In this document: positions 8,258 to 15,921 of the stretch, piece after piece
How positions within the stretch are numbered: position 1 is the first letter of the stretch
How the letters are laid out: every line of letters begins with the position of its first letter
Source of the DNA: Desulfovibrio fairfieldensis
Lineage (GTDB): Bacteria; Desulfobacterota; Desulfovibrionia; Desulfovibrionales; Desulfovibrionaceae
Assembly (NCBI RefSeq): GCF_001553605.1
Contig: NZ_CP014229.1
Span: 2,818,501 to 2,882,500, forward strand
DNA length: 64,000 nt
Reading direction: 5' to 3'
Position numbers and translations under genes: made by a program
The notes under the pieces: generated by a model
The model's database searches: none
The model's input: the letters and a program-made list of their open reading frames with translations, nothing else
Told to the model about the DNA's origin: nothing

Positions 8258-9310
8258 ATGCCGGTCAACGCCGAACACATCGCCAGTTTCAAGCAATGGC
8301 GGCAAAATCTGGACAAGGACGACCGCTGGTGCATCATGATCAATGCCGACCCGGACGCCTTGGCTTCGGCCATGGCGCTCAAACGGATCATGCTGCACAA
8401 GGTGCACAGCGTGGACATCATGCGCATCAACGAGGTGACCCGGCCGGACAACCTGGCCATGATCCGTTATCTGCGCATCCCGGCCAAACCCTGGCAGCCG
8501 GAAAAGGCGGGACAGTATACCCGTTTCGGCATGGTGGACTCCCAGCCCCGGCACAATCAGGCCTTCGCGGGCATTTCCTACGACCTGATCATCGACCACC
8601 ATCCCCTGACGGACCTCACGGACTGCACCACGCCCGCGGCCTTTTGCGACATCCGGCCCGGCATCGGCGCCACCAGCACCATGATGACCCGCTTTCTCCA
8701 GGCTCTGCGCATGCGCCCAGGCCCGCTGCTGGCAACAGCCCTGCTCTACGGCATCCGCACGGACACGGCGGCCTTTGAGCGCTCCGGCGGCGAGGAGGAC
8801 TTACGCGCTTACCAGTGGCTCTCCCACCATGCGGACAACAATCTGCTGCGCCGGATCGCCCGCAGCGAATATCTGCGCGCCTGGCTGCCGCTCTTTTCGC
8901 GCGCCTTCCGCTCGCTCACCGACTGCCGGGGCGGCGGAGCCCACGCCACGCTCGGCGAAATCAAGAGCGCGGACCTGCTGGTGGCCATTGCCGACTTCTT
9001 TACCCGTGTGCACGGCCTGAAGTGGATCGCTGTCAGCGGCATTGTGGACAAAACCGTGATCGTGATCTTTCGCGGCGACGGCGGGCGGGACATCGGCCGT
9101 CTGGCCGACGCCTGTTTTTACGACGTGGGCACCGCCGGCGGGCACCGCAACCTGGGCCGGGCGGAATTTCCACTTTCCGCCGTACCCGAGGGCGTCAAAG
9201 CCGCCGACTTTGTGCAGCAGCGTCTGCAGACCCGCAAGCTGCGCCCCAAAGCCGCGATCCAGCCCGTCCCTCCGCCCCCGGAACCGGCCCACCCTGTCGC
9301 CAAATCCTGA
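8258..9310 (+). CDS. DHH-family phosphoesterase
   Basis: A bipartite DHH-type phosphoesterase of about 350 residues. NADPDA (about residues 29-34) and IIDHHP (DHH about 113-115) are the metal-binding motifs of the RecJ/NrnA superfamily, which hydrolyses phosphodiester or pyrophosphate bonds with manganese. The C-terminal part (SGIVDKTVIVIFRGDGG ... GGHRNLGRAEF) matches the DHHA1 substrate-binding domain, whose GGH motif is present. The length fits nanoRNase/pAp-phosphatase-like proteins rather than RecJ. I chose ATG 8258 because GGGGAGG lies just upstream. ATG 8222 or TTG 8201 would add 12 or 19 residues. The adjacent methyltransferase gene begins 14 bases after its stop. Confidence 0.86.
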   Translation: MPVNAEHIASFKQWRQNLDKDDRWCIMINADPDALASAMALKRIMLHKVHSVDIMRINEVTRPDNLAMIRYLRIPAKPWQPEKAGQYTRFGMVDSQPRHNQAFAGISYDLIIDHHPLTDLTDCTTPAAFCDIRPGIGATSTMMTRFLQALRMRPGPLLATALLYGIRTDTAAFERSGGEEDLRAYQWLSHHADNNLLRRIARSEYLRAWLPLFSRAFRSLTDCRGGGAHATLGEIKSADLLVAIADFFTRVHGLKWIAVSGIVDKTVIVIFRGDGGRDIGRLADACFYDVGTAGGHRNLGRAEFPLSAVPEGVKAADFVQQRLQTRKLRPKAAIQPVPPPPEPAHPVAKS

Positions 9311-9324
9311 TCGCGCTGAAAAAA

Positions 9325-10080
9325 ATGGACTGGAACGCCGCGCTTTACCGGAAAAGCCATGGTTTTGTGGCCGAATACGGCAAAAATCTGCTGGCCTGCG
9401 TCCCGGAAGACGCCGGCCAGTGTATTCTGGATTTCGGCTGCGGCACCGGCGAGCTGACCGCCGCCCTGGCCCGGAAAGCCGGGCAGGTGATCGGCGTGGA
9501 CCAGTCCGCCGCCATGATCCGGGCGGCGCGCGAAAAGTATCCCGGTCCGGAATACCATGTTCTGGACGCGGCCGGTCTGGCCGTCCAGGGCTGGACGGCC
9601 CGTTTCGACCTGGTCTTTTCCAACGCGGTTTTTCACTGGATTCAGGATCAGGACGCGCTGCTGCGCGCCCTGCATGCGGTTCTGAAGCCGGGCGGCCTGC
9701 TGGTCTGCGAATTCGGCGCCCAGGGCAACGTGGCGGCCGTGTGTTCGGCCTTTGCCTCGGCGCTGGCGGCTCGCGGCCGGACCCGGTCCGAGCCCTTCTA
9801 TTTCCCCGCACCGGCGGCATACCGCCGAAAACTGGAAACAGCGGGCTTTCAGGCCCGGCAGATTGAGGACTACGACCGCCCCACGCCCCTGTCCGGCGGG
9901 GAAAACGGCCTTGCCCACTGGCTGGAACAGTTTTTCGCCGGGGATCTGGCCGGTTTTGAACAAGCGGAACAAGTGAAAATCTTCCGCGAGGTGGAATGCG
10001 CCCTGCGGCCGCGCCTCTGGGACGGGGAGCAGTGGGTCGCTGATTACCGGCGGCTCCGGCTGCTGGCCGTCAGAAGCTGA
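9325..10080 (+). CDS. Class I SAM-dependent methyltransferase
   Basis: The 251-residue protein has the Rossmann methyltransferase signature: motif I ILDFGCGTGE (about 34-43), an acidic residue ending strand 2 (VIGVDQS), motif IV-like FDLVFSNAVFHW, and the post-motif LKPGGLLVCEF. The FSNAVFHW pattern resembles Tam/BioC-type small-molecule methyltransferases that act on carboxylates, but the substrate cannot be assigned. The start ATG follows the DHH stop by 14 bases in a run of A residues, and the ribosome site is weak. The gene ends 13 bases before the convergent gntR-type gene. Confidence 0.85.
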   Translation: MDWNAALYRKSHGFVAEYGKNLLACVPEDAGQCILDFGCGTGELTAALARKAGQVIGVDQSAAMIRAAREKYPGPEYHVLDAAGLAVQGWTARFDLVFSNAVFHWIQDQDALLRALHAVLKPGGLLVCEFGAQGNVAAVCSAFASALAARGRTRSEPFYFPAPAAYRRKLETAGFQARQIEDYDRPTPLSGGENGLAHWLEQFFAGDLAGFEQAEQVKIFREVECALRPRLWDGEQWVADYRRLRLLAVRS

Positions 10081-10093
10081 ACGACCGGGAGGC

Positions 10094-10780
10094 TCAGTCC
10101 TCGCGGCGGCCGCAGACCAGGGCCAGGCGGCGGCCCGATTCCGCGTAGTGCTCCAGCAGGGTCCGCTGGATATGCCGGGGATCGCGCCCGCGCACGGCGT
10201 CGTAAATGACTTCGTGCCGCTGATAGAATTCGCGCGGTGAAAAAAGCGTGTCCCAGCACTTGTAGTAGAGGAATTTGGAGATGTGCGCGCAGGAATTGCG
10301 CGCGATGCCCGCCATCAGACGATTGCGGCAAGGGGCCAGCAGGGCGTCGTGGAAGGCTTCGTCAATCTGGCTCAGTGCGGCCAGACCGGCGGCGGTGCGG
10401 CTCTGGCGCTCCATCTCGGCCAGAATTTCCTCCACCCCGGCTTGTGCCTTGTCGTCCCAGCGCTCCAGAGACTGGACAATACAGGCACCTTCCAAGGTAC
10501 CGCCCAGGCAATAGCTGTCTTCAATCTCCCGCGCCGTAAGATGCCGAATGAACTTGGCCTTCTGCGGCAGACCCGTGACCAGACCCTGTTGCAGCAGGCT
10601 TTGCAGGGCTTCGCGCACCGGCCCCCGGCTGATGCCGAGATGTTCGGCGATCTCGGTTTCACGGATGGGATCGCCGGGCGAAAGGGTGCCGTCCAGCAGG
10701 CGCTGCTTGATATAGGCGATGGCCTGGGCGCTGTACGTCTTGACCTGAGACAAGGGGGGCTCCTCATGTTTTTGTCCCAT
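10094..10780 (-). CDS. GntR-family (FadR/FCD subfamily) transcription regulator
   Basis: The 228-residue protein has an N-terminal winged helix (about 15-80, with IRETEIAEHLGISRGPVREAL as the recognition region) and a C-terminal all-helical FCD domain (about 85-215). The FCD domain shows the spaced His residues (AFHDALL, CAH, RHEVIYDA) that bind a metal and an organic-acid ligand. It is the last gene of a co-directional minus-strand set with an antiporter, a PLP lyase, a racemase and a dicarboxylate-type symporter. The ligand is therefore probably an amino or organic acid handled by that set. Two overlapping palindromes lie just upstream of its start, suggesting autoregulation. Confidence 0.9.
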   Translation of the reverse strand: MGQKHEEPPLSQVKTYSAQAIAYIKQRLLDGTLSPGDPIRETEIAEHLGISRGPVREALQSLLQQGLVTGLPQKAKFIRHLTAREIEDSYCLGGTLEGACIVQSLERWDDKAQAGVEEILAEMERQSRTAAGLAALSQIDEAFHDALLAPCRNRLMAGIARNSCAHISKFLYYKCWDTLFSPREFYQRHEVIYDAVRGRDPRHIQRTLLEHYAESGRRLALVCGRRED

Positions 10781-10789
10781 GAGGTAGAC

Positions 10790-10813
10790 TTACGCCGGCG
10801 TAATGTCAACATT
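10790..10813. promoter_or_regulatory. Overlapping palindromes upstream of the GntR regulator
   Basis: A perfect 14-bp palindrome TTACGCCGGCGTAA (10790-10803) overlaps AATGTCAACATT (10802-10813), a near-palindrome with the GT..AC core typical of GntR operators. The second differs by one base from the palindrome centre at 15569-15580 in front of the symporter gene. Confidence 0.6.
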
Positions 10814-10863
10814 TCCGGACGCGGGCGAACCTTTTTCCCTCCCGTGCCCGCGGGAACGATCAA

Positions 10864-10906
10864 CCCTGCCCCGGACAGCCGCTGATCGGGCCTGTCCGGG
10901 GCAGGG
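10864..10906 (-). terminator. Strong hairpin downstream of the NhaC antiporter gene
   Basis: A 15-bp perfect stem, CCCTGCCCCGGACAG (10864-10878) with its complement (10892-10906), follows the antiporter stop by 12 bases. There is no U-run, so it may shield a 3' end or act as a Rho-assisted or partial terminator before gntR. Confidence 0.6.
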
Positions 10907-10918
10907 TGGTTTGCATTG

Positions 10919-12319
10919 CTAGGCCGCCTCTCCGTTTTCGCCGGACTCGGCGAAACGGCGGTTCCAGCCGGTCAGGACCGAGAAGAGCAGCACCGCCAGC
11001 AACGCCCAGGAGTAGGGATTGTACAGGGCAGCGCTGATGGGCGGCGCCGCGATGCCGTAACTCTCGGCCGCGCTGTAGAGAGCGCCGTACCAGGCTGCCA
11101 CGGCGATATGCCAGGGCAGGATGAAGAAGACCGTGCACACCGCGCAATCCATGAGATTGGCGCGCCGCGCCGCCGCCAGGCGGAATTTTTCGCCCATGGG
11201 ACGTACCAGGCTGGGGCCCACCAGAAGTTCCGCCGGTGCATTGGCCGAAATGGGAATGGACGCCAGAATGGTCACCCCCACGATGAAGAGTTCGGCCTGG
11301 CGCACGGTGGCCACCACGCTTTTCCGGGCGAACTCCAGAATCTTGCCCATGATGCCGCATTCCACAAGAATCTGGGTCACGGCCAGAATCAGGATGGCGA
11401 AGATGATGGCCCCCACCACGCCGTCGATGCCGGACTGGATGATGCCCGTGGAGCCCCCGGCCTTGGCCGGGATGCCGAAAATATCGCCGGGCTTGAGCGT
11501 GCCCGCGCAAATGCCCGCCAGGGCCGCGGTCACGTTGCCGTAAATCAGGGCTTCAATGATATGCCTGCCGCGCAGGGCCGCAACCACGACCACCACCAGG
11601 GCCAGCAGCATGAACACGCCCGACGGATTCAGCGTGGCTTTGATTTCGGGCAGCACGCGCACCTCTCCGCCGCCGCCGAACATCAGAAAGACGATGCCCG
11701 AGATGACGGCCGCGCTCATGGCCAGCGGAAAACGGCTGCGCACCACCTCGCGCATGCTCGCGCCCTGAGTATACGCGGAAACAATGGTCGTGTCCGACAC
11801 CGGGGCCAGATTGTCCCCGAAGGCCGCGCCGGACAGGATAGCCAGGCCGAGCATGGCCGGGTCCGCCCCCAGAAAGTAGCCCGCCGGGTACAGCACGGGC
11901 GTCAGGGCGATGCAGGTGCCCGTGCTGGTGCCCGTGCCCAGCGCGAAAAGCATGGCCGCCAGGAAGACCAGCAGGGTGAAGACCGCGCCCTGCGCCCCGG
12001 TGGTCATGCCCAGCCAGAGCAGACCGTTGACCAGGCCCCCGGCGGCCATGAGTTTGCCGAAAACCCCGGCGAACAGCCAGGCCGTAACGATGACGATGCC
12101 CGTCTTGTCGCCGATGCCGCGCATGGCGGCCTTGCAGTATTCCGCCTTGTCGCGGGCGAAAAACAGCCCCACGGCCAGGGCCAGCCAGGCGCAGGCCCAG
12201 AAAGGCTTGGTGCCGCCGCGCCCGGCCACGGAGAGCCAGACCAGGCCAATGACAAGAATGGTCAGAGGCACCAGCCCGCCCAGCATGCCGCCGTACATCC
12301 GCAGTGTTTTTTCCTGCAT
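10919..12319 (-). CDS. NhaC-family Na+/H+ antiporter (possibly an amino-acid-linked antiporter)
   Basis: The 466-residue, strongly hydrophobic protein has about 11-12 membrane helices. The segments LGTGTSTGTCIALTPV and GAAFGDNLAPVSDTTIVSA are conserved in the NhaC family (GDN..P.SDTT). Family members exchange Na+ for H+, and some couple this to malate/lactate or amino-acid exchange. I chose the ATG at 12319 because GGAAAAGGACC lies just upstream; an in-frame start 20 codons earlier lacks family sequence. It lies 87 bases after the PLP-lyase gene in the same direction, so it may export or import a product or substrate of that enzyme. Confidence 0.87.
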   Translation of the reverse strand: MQEKTLRMYGGMLGGLVPLTILVIGLVWLSVAGRGGTKPFWACAWLALAVGLFFARDKAEYCKAAMRGIGDKTGIVIVTAWLFAGVFGKLMAAGGLVNGLLWLGMTTGAQGAVFTLLVFLAAMLFALGTGTSTGTCIALTPVLYPAGYFLGADPAMLGLAILSGAAFGDNLAPVSDTTIVSAYTQGASMREVVRSRFPLAMSAAVISGIVFLMFGGGGEVRVLPEIKATLNPSGVFMLLALVVVVVAALRGRHIIEALIYGNVTAALAGICAGTLKPGDIFGIPAKAGGSTGIIQSGIDGVVGAIIFAILILAVTQILVECGIMGKILEFARKSVVATVRQAELFIVGVTILASIPISANAPAELLVGPSLVRPMGEKFRLAAARRANLMDCAVCTVFFILPWHIAVAAWYGALYSAAESYGIAAPPISAALYNPYSWALLAVLLFSVLTGWNRRFAESGENGEAA

Positions 12320-12406
12320 GGTCCTTTTCCTTGTGCTTGTCCCGGCTGAGCCGGGAAACTGCCGCGCGCCGGTTCCCATGGCGGAAGCGGCGCGCGGCAG
12401 GGGCGT

Positions 12407-13414
12407 TTATGACTTCTGCCGGAAGGAATCCAGATAGGCATAGAGCGCCGGGGAACCGCCGGTATGCAGGAAAAGCAGGTTCGCGCCTTTTTTGAAATGA
12501 TCCTTGCGCACCAGGTCCATCAAACCGGACATGGCCTTGCCCGAATAGACCGGGTCCAGCAGGATGCTTTCGGTGCGCGCCAGGAGCTTGACCGCCTCCA
12601 CCATGGCGTCGGTGGGCAGGGAGTAGCCCGGCCCCACGTAATCGTCATAGGCCACCACGGCATCGCGCGGAATATCCATGCTCACGCCCATGTATGCGGC
12701 CGTGTCCCGCATGAGCTTGTGCACAGCCTCTTCCTGCACGGGCTTTTTGCGGTTCACGCCGATGCCCGTGACCGGAATGTTCATGTGGCAGCCCAACAGG
12801 CCCAACAGAAAGCCCGCATGCGTGCCCGCGCTGCCGCTGGGCACGATGATGTGATCGAAGTTGAGGCCCCGCTCGAACATCTGTTGCATGAGCTCCTGGG
12901 CGCACTGCACGTAGCCCAGCGCGCCCACGGGATTGGAGGCCCCGCCGGGCACGATGTAGGGCTTGCGGCCCTCACGCCGCAGCATCTCGGCCTTTTTCTC
13001 CATTTCAGCGGCCATGTTGCTGCCGCCGGGCACCACGCTGATGGAACTCACGCCCATCAGTTGGTAGAGAAAATTGTTGCCCGAGGCTTCGGGCCTGTAG
13101 CTGCCGGGCACGCGCTCCTCCAGCACCAGATGGCAGTCCAGGCCTTCCTTGACCGCCCAGGAAAGAGTCAGGCGGCAATGGTTGGACTGCACGGCCCCGC
13201 AGGTGATGATGGTGTCCGCGCCCTGGGCCAGGGCGTCGGCAATGGAGAAATCCAGCTTGCGGGTCTTGTTGCCGCCGCCCGCGCCGGGCAGCAGGTCGTC
13301 CCGCTTGATCCAGATGTTGGCCTTGTTGCCCAGGGCCCTGCTGAAGGCGGGCAGGAATTCCAGCGGCGTGGCCTCTTGCACATAGCCGCGACGGGCGAAG
13401 CGAGCCAGATTCAT
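12407..13414 (-). CDS. cuyA: PLP-dependent lyase of the D-cysteine desulfhydrase / L-cysteate sulfo-lyase family (CuyA-like)
   Basis: The 335-residue protein is a fold-type II PLP enzyme related to ACC deaminase. The PLP lysine sits in GGGNKTRKLDF (K50) and the phosphate/substrate loop in GAVQSNHCRLT (about 73-83). A C-terminal HTGGSPALYAY closes the active site. E. coli DcyD has NKLRKLEF and AIQSNHVRQT at the same places. From memory, L-cysteate sulfo-lyase CuyA has the NKTRKL and AVQSNHCRLT forms seen here. CuyA releases sulfite, pyruvate and ammonium from cysteate, which suits a sulfite-respiring host. The start at 13414 follows AGGAGG. Neighbours are a racemase and transporters. The family is certain; choice of substrate is inference. 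Confidence 0.72.
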   Translation of the reverse strand: MNLARFARRGYVQEATPLEFLPAFSRALGNKANIWIKRDDLLPGAGGGNKTRKLDFSIADALAQGADTIITCGAVQSNHCRLTLSWAVKEGLDCHLVLEERVPGSYRPEASGNNFLYQLMGVSSISVVPGGSNMAAEMEKKAEMLRREGRKPYIVPGGASNPVGALGYVQCAQELMQQMFERGLNFDHIIVPSGSAGTHAGFLLGLLGCHMNIPVTGIGVNRKKPVQEEAVHKLMRDTAAYMGVSMDIPRDAVVAYDDYVGPGYSLPTDAMVEAVKLLARTESILLDPVYSGKAMSGLMDLVRKDHFKKGANLLFLHTGGSPALYAYLDSFRQKS

Positions 13415-13499
13415 ACAGTTTCCTCCTGAATCAGATGTTTGTTGTTCAGCCGTTGTCCGGCCACCGGGGAACGCCCCTGATGGCTGTTGCCGGAAAAAA

Positions 13500-14204
13500 T
13501 CAATGTGGGGAGGTACGCCCCTTGGCCATGTCCACCACGGCCCGCGCCAGTACATCGGCGGCATCCACCTGGGGGCAGTCCGCCCGCGCGCCGATGACAC
13601 CGAGTTCCGTACAGGCGACGATCAGCACCGCCGCCCCCCTGCTCCGCACGTGCCCGGCTATCTCCGCAAAGGCCGCGCGCGCCGCCTCGCCCGCGCGGCC
13701 CGCCTTGACATCTTTGATGACCTGCAAAAGGCGTTGCTCCCACGGACCGTCGGCATACAGGGGGGTCAGGCCCAAGGCCGCGCAGGGGCCTTCGTAAAGG
13801 CCGGTGAGCCGCACCGCCGGCGAAGCCAGGATGCCCGCCGCGCCGCCCGGCGCGAGTTCCGACGCGGCCCTGGCCGTGAGTTCAACCATATTGAGCACCG
13901 GAATGCCCACAGCCGCCCGCACCTCGCCGTAATAGTTGTGCGCCGTGTTGCAGGCCATACACAGAAAATCCGCGCCCCAGGCCTCCAGCCGCCGCGCCAT
14001 GTCCGCCAGGCACGGGCCGGGAGAAACGCCGCCGCCCTCCAGCAGGGCCTTGATGCGCGAGGGCACCTTGGGGTTGTTGTCCACAATGCAGCGCACATGG
14101 TCCGCGTCGTCGCGGGCGTCGGTATGGGCGATGATGCGGCGCATCAGATCCACCGTGGCCTCGGGCCCCATGCCGCCGAGAATGCCCGCCGTCTTTTCCT
14201 TCAT
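13500..14204 (-). CDS. Aspartate/glutamate racemase family protein
   Basis: The 234-residue protein begins with GILGGMGPEAT, the typical aspartate-racemase opening, and has both catalytic cysteines of the PLP-independent two-base mechanism: C85 in CMACNTAHN and C198 in VACTELG. It should racemise aspartate, glutamate or a close analogue in the cytoplasm. The ATG at 14204 has GGAGG eight bases upstream; a GTG five codons earlier is possible. It sits 20 bases after the symporter gene, with the PLP lyase next. This suggests that an imported acidic amino acid (or its sulfonate analogue cysteate) is converted between D and L forms before cleavage. Confidence 0.88.
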   Translation of the reverse strand: MKEKTAGILGGMGPEATVDLMRRIIAHTDARDDADHVRCIVDNNPKVPSRIKALLEGGGVSPGPCLADMARRLEAWGADFLCMACNTAHNYYGEVRAAVGIPVLNMVELTARAASELAPGGAAGILASPAVRLTGLYEGPCAALGLTPLYADGPWEQRLLQVIKDVKAGRAGEAARAAFAEIAGHVRSRGAAVLIVACTELGVIGARADCPQVDAADVLARAVVDMAKGRTSPH

Positions 14205-14224
14205 GGTTTTGTCCTCCACGATGC

Positions 14225-15457
14225 TCAGACGTTCATGGCCGCCCCGCGCGCGGGGTCCATATCCGTTTCCAAACGCGAAACCACAATGGCCCCCGTGGCA
14301 TCGCCCAGCACATTGATGGTGGTGCGCGCCATGTCCATGACCCGGTCCACCCCGGCCACCAGGGCGATGGCTTCCAAGGGAATGCCCACCTGCGTGAAGA
14401 CCATGGTGATCATGATCAGCGCCGCCCCCGGCACGCCCATGGAGCCGATGGAGGCCAGAAGCGCCATAAGGACGACGGTCAGCTGCTTGTCCAGCGGCAT
14501 GGGGATGCCGTAGATCTCAGCCGCGAAAATGGCCACGATGCCCATGTAGATGGCGGCCCCGTCCATATTGATGGTATTGCCCAGGGGGATGGAGAAGCTG
14601 GAGACGCTCCGGGAGGCTCCGAGCTTCTGCACGCTCATGAGGTTGGAGGAGAGGGCCGCCGCGCTGGAGCAGGTGGTAAAGGCAATGAGCAGGGGCTCGC
14701 TGATGCCGCGCAGGAAATGTCCGGGCCTGACGCCGCTGAACTTCACGCAGGGAAAATAGACCAGCAGTATTTGCAGGATGCAGGCCAGATACATGACGGC
14801 CACCAGCTTGATGAGCGGCAGCAGCACTTCCAGCCCGTGGGTGGCGACGGTATAGGCCATAAGCCCGAAAACACCGATGGGCGCATAAAGCATGACCATG
14901 GAGGTCACGCGGATCATCACTTCGGCCATGCCGTCAAAAAACGCCGTGACGACCCTGACTTTTTCGCCGCAGATACTGAGGGAAAAACCCAGCAACACGG
15001 CAAAGAAAATAATTTGCAGCATATTGCCCTTGCTCAGGGCCTCAACAGGATTGATAGGCACGATGCCGAGCAGCACTTGGGTGAGACTCGGAGGGACCAC
15101 GTCCTTGGCCTTGAGGCCGGTGGTGGAAAGATCAAGCCCCAGACCCGGCTGAAAGATATTGGCGAGGATCAGGCCGATGATGATGGCCACGGCTGTGCTG
15201 GCGAAATAATAAACCAGGGTTTTTCCTGCCACGCGGCCCAGGCGGCCGATGTCCCCCACGCTGGCCGCGCCCGCCACCAGCGTAGCCAACACCAGCGGCA
15301 CCACCACCATGCGCACAAGGTTGATGAACAACTGCCCCAGGGGTTTGAACCACTGCGGGTCCATGTTCCAGTACTGGGCGGATGCGCCCGCCATGATGCC
15401 CAAAACCATGCCGATGCCCATCTGGGTCGGCAAACTTATTCTCCTTTTCCCGCTCAT
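14225..15457 (-). CDS. Dicarboxylate/amino acid:cation symporter (DAACS, GltP/DctA type)
   Basis: The 410-residue membrane protein shows the hallmarks of the glutamate/dicarboxylate symporter family. These are eight membrane helices plus two re-entrant loops, the serine-rich tip CSSAAALSSN of HP1, and NTINMDGAA in helix 7 (the NMDGT site). Later residues VAGVDRVMDMARTTINVLGD match HP2 and helix 8, where the Arg and Asp contact the substrate carboxyls. It should import an acidic amino acid or C4-dicarboxylate with Na+ or H+. It is first in the minus-strand cluster, with a 14-bp palindrome about 110 bases upstream. An acidic sulfonate such as cysteate would also fit this transporter shape. Confidence 0.92.
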   Translation of the reverse strand: MSGKRRISLPTQMGIGMVLGIMAGASAQYWNMDPQWFKPLGQLFINLVRMVVVPLVLATLVAGAASVGDIGRLGRVAGKTLVYYFASTAVAIIIGLILANIFQPGLGLDLSTTGLKAKDVVPPSLTQVLLGIVPINPVEALSKGNMLQIIFFAVLLGFSLSICGEKVRVVTAFFDGMAEVMIRVTSMVMLYAPIGVFGLMAYTVATHGLEVLLPLIKLVAVMYLACILQILLVYFPCVKFSGVRPGHFLRGISEPLLIAFTTCSSAAALSSNLMSVQKLGASRSVSSFSIPLGNTINMDGAAIYMGIVAIFAAEIYGIPMPLDKQLTVVLMALLASIGSMGVPGAALIMITMVFTQVGIPLEAIALVAGVDRVMDMARTTINVLGDATGAIVVSRLETDMDPARGAAMNV

Positions 15458-15567
15458 ACTCGCTCCTCACGTCGGGCCGCGGCGTGCGTCCCGGCAGAAG
15501 GTTCACCGTCGCCGACGGGCGGCGGCCTGGGTTTACGGAAATATTCCGGCGCTCCTTGTTAAAAGTT

Positions 15568-15581
15568 AAATGTTAACATTT
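15568..15581. promoter_or_regulatory. Palindromic operator candidate upstream of the symporter gene
   Basis: AAATGTTAACATTT is a perfect 14-bp palindrome in an AT-rich stretch between the divergent symporter and aromatic operons. Twelve of 14 positions match 10801-10814 in front of the GntR gene, so it is a likely GntR site. Confidence 0.6.
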
Positions 15582-15646
15582 GATGTAATTAATTTGTGTC
15601 CTTTGTCACAAGTGCTGTCAACAAAAAAATCTCCCGTAATTTTTTA

Positions 15647-15675
15647 TTGACATCCGCCAAACCTGGCGCTACTCA
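15647..15675 (+). promoter_or_regulatory. Candidate sigma-70 promoter of the aromatic operon
   Basis: A perfect -35 box TTGACA (15647-15652) is followed after 17 bases by a weak -10 (TACTCA, 15670-15675). Transcription would begin near 15682, just before the leader peptide's ribosome site (GGAG at 15688-15691). Confidence 0.5.
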
Positions 15676-15700
15676 CTTTTCAACAACGGAGTTTTACGTC

Positions 15701-15802
15701 ATGTCCCGATTTGTTCCCGCCACCGCTTCCTCGTACGCCGCCGGCTTCAGCTGGTATTTTTTTGCGTACTTTACCGAAGCCTGTGGTCGGGAACTTCGCT
15801 GA
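15701..15802 (+). CDS. Aromatic leader peptide (33 residues)
   Basis: A short open frame ATG...TGA has a GGAG site about ten bases upstream. Nine of its 33 residues are aromatic, with the cluster WYFFAYF at residues 18-24 (15752-15772). It has no other protein-like character. It ends 24 bases before a strong terminator and lies just upstream of the aromatic biosynthesis genes. This is the design of amino-acid leader peptides such as PheL and TrpL, in which the ribosome stalls at the cluster when charged tRNAs are scarce. Because Trp, Tyr and Phe codons are all used, it should sense the whole aromatic pool. Confidence 0.85.
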   Translation: MSRFVPATASSYAAGFSWYFFAYFTEACGRELR

Positions 15803-15858
15803 CGTCCATTGTCCGCAAGTTCAAAGGGCCGCAGGCATACCACCTGCGGCCCTTTTTT
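15779..15858 (+). promoter_or_regulatory. Transcription attenuator of the aromatic operon
   Basis: The terminator stem is GGGCCGCAGG (15826-15835) with CCTGCGGCCC (15843-15852), flanked by AAA and a T-run (15853-15858). An alternative antiterminator is visible: GCCTGTGGTC (15779-15788) can pair with 15827-15836 over ten positions including two G-U pairs, which removes the left arm of the terminator. A ribosome stalled at the Trp/Tyr/Phe codons leaves 15779-15788 free; one that reaches the stop codon (15800-15802) covers it. Confidence 0.85.
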
Positions 15859-15921
15859 GTTTTCGGCCGCAGGCGGGCTGTCCGCAAAACATGCTGACAC
15901 GCAACAAGAAAGGAGTTTCCC

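Noticed and set aside
12407..13414. Plain D-cysteine desulfhydrase call
   Set aside because: The family is right, but active-site segments fit CuyA better, so the call was widened and the substrate left open.
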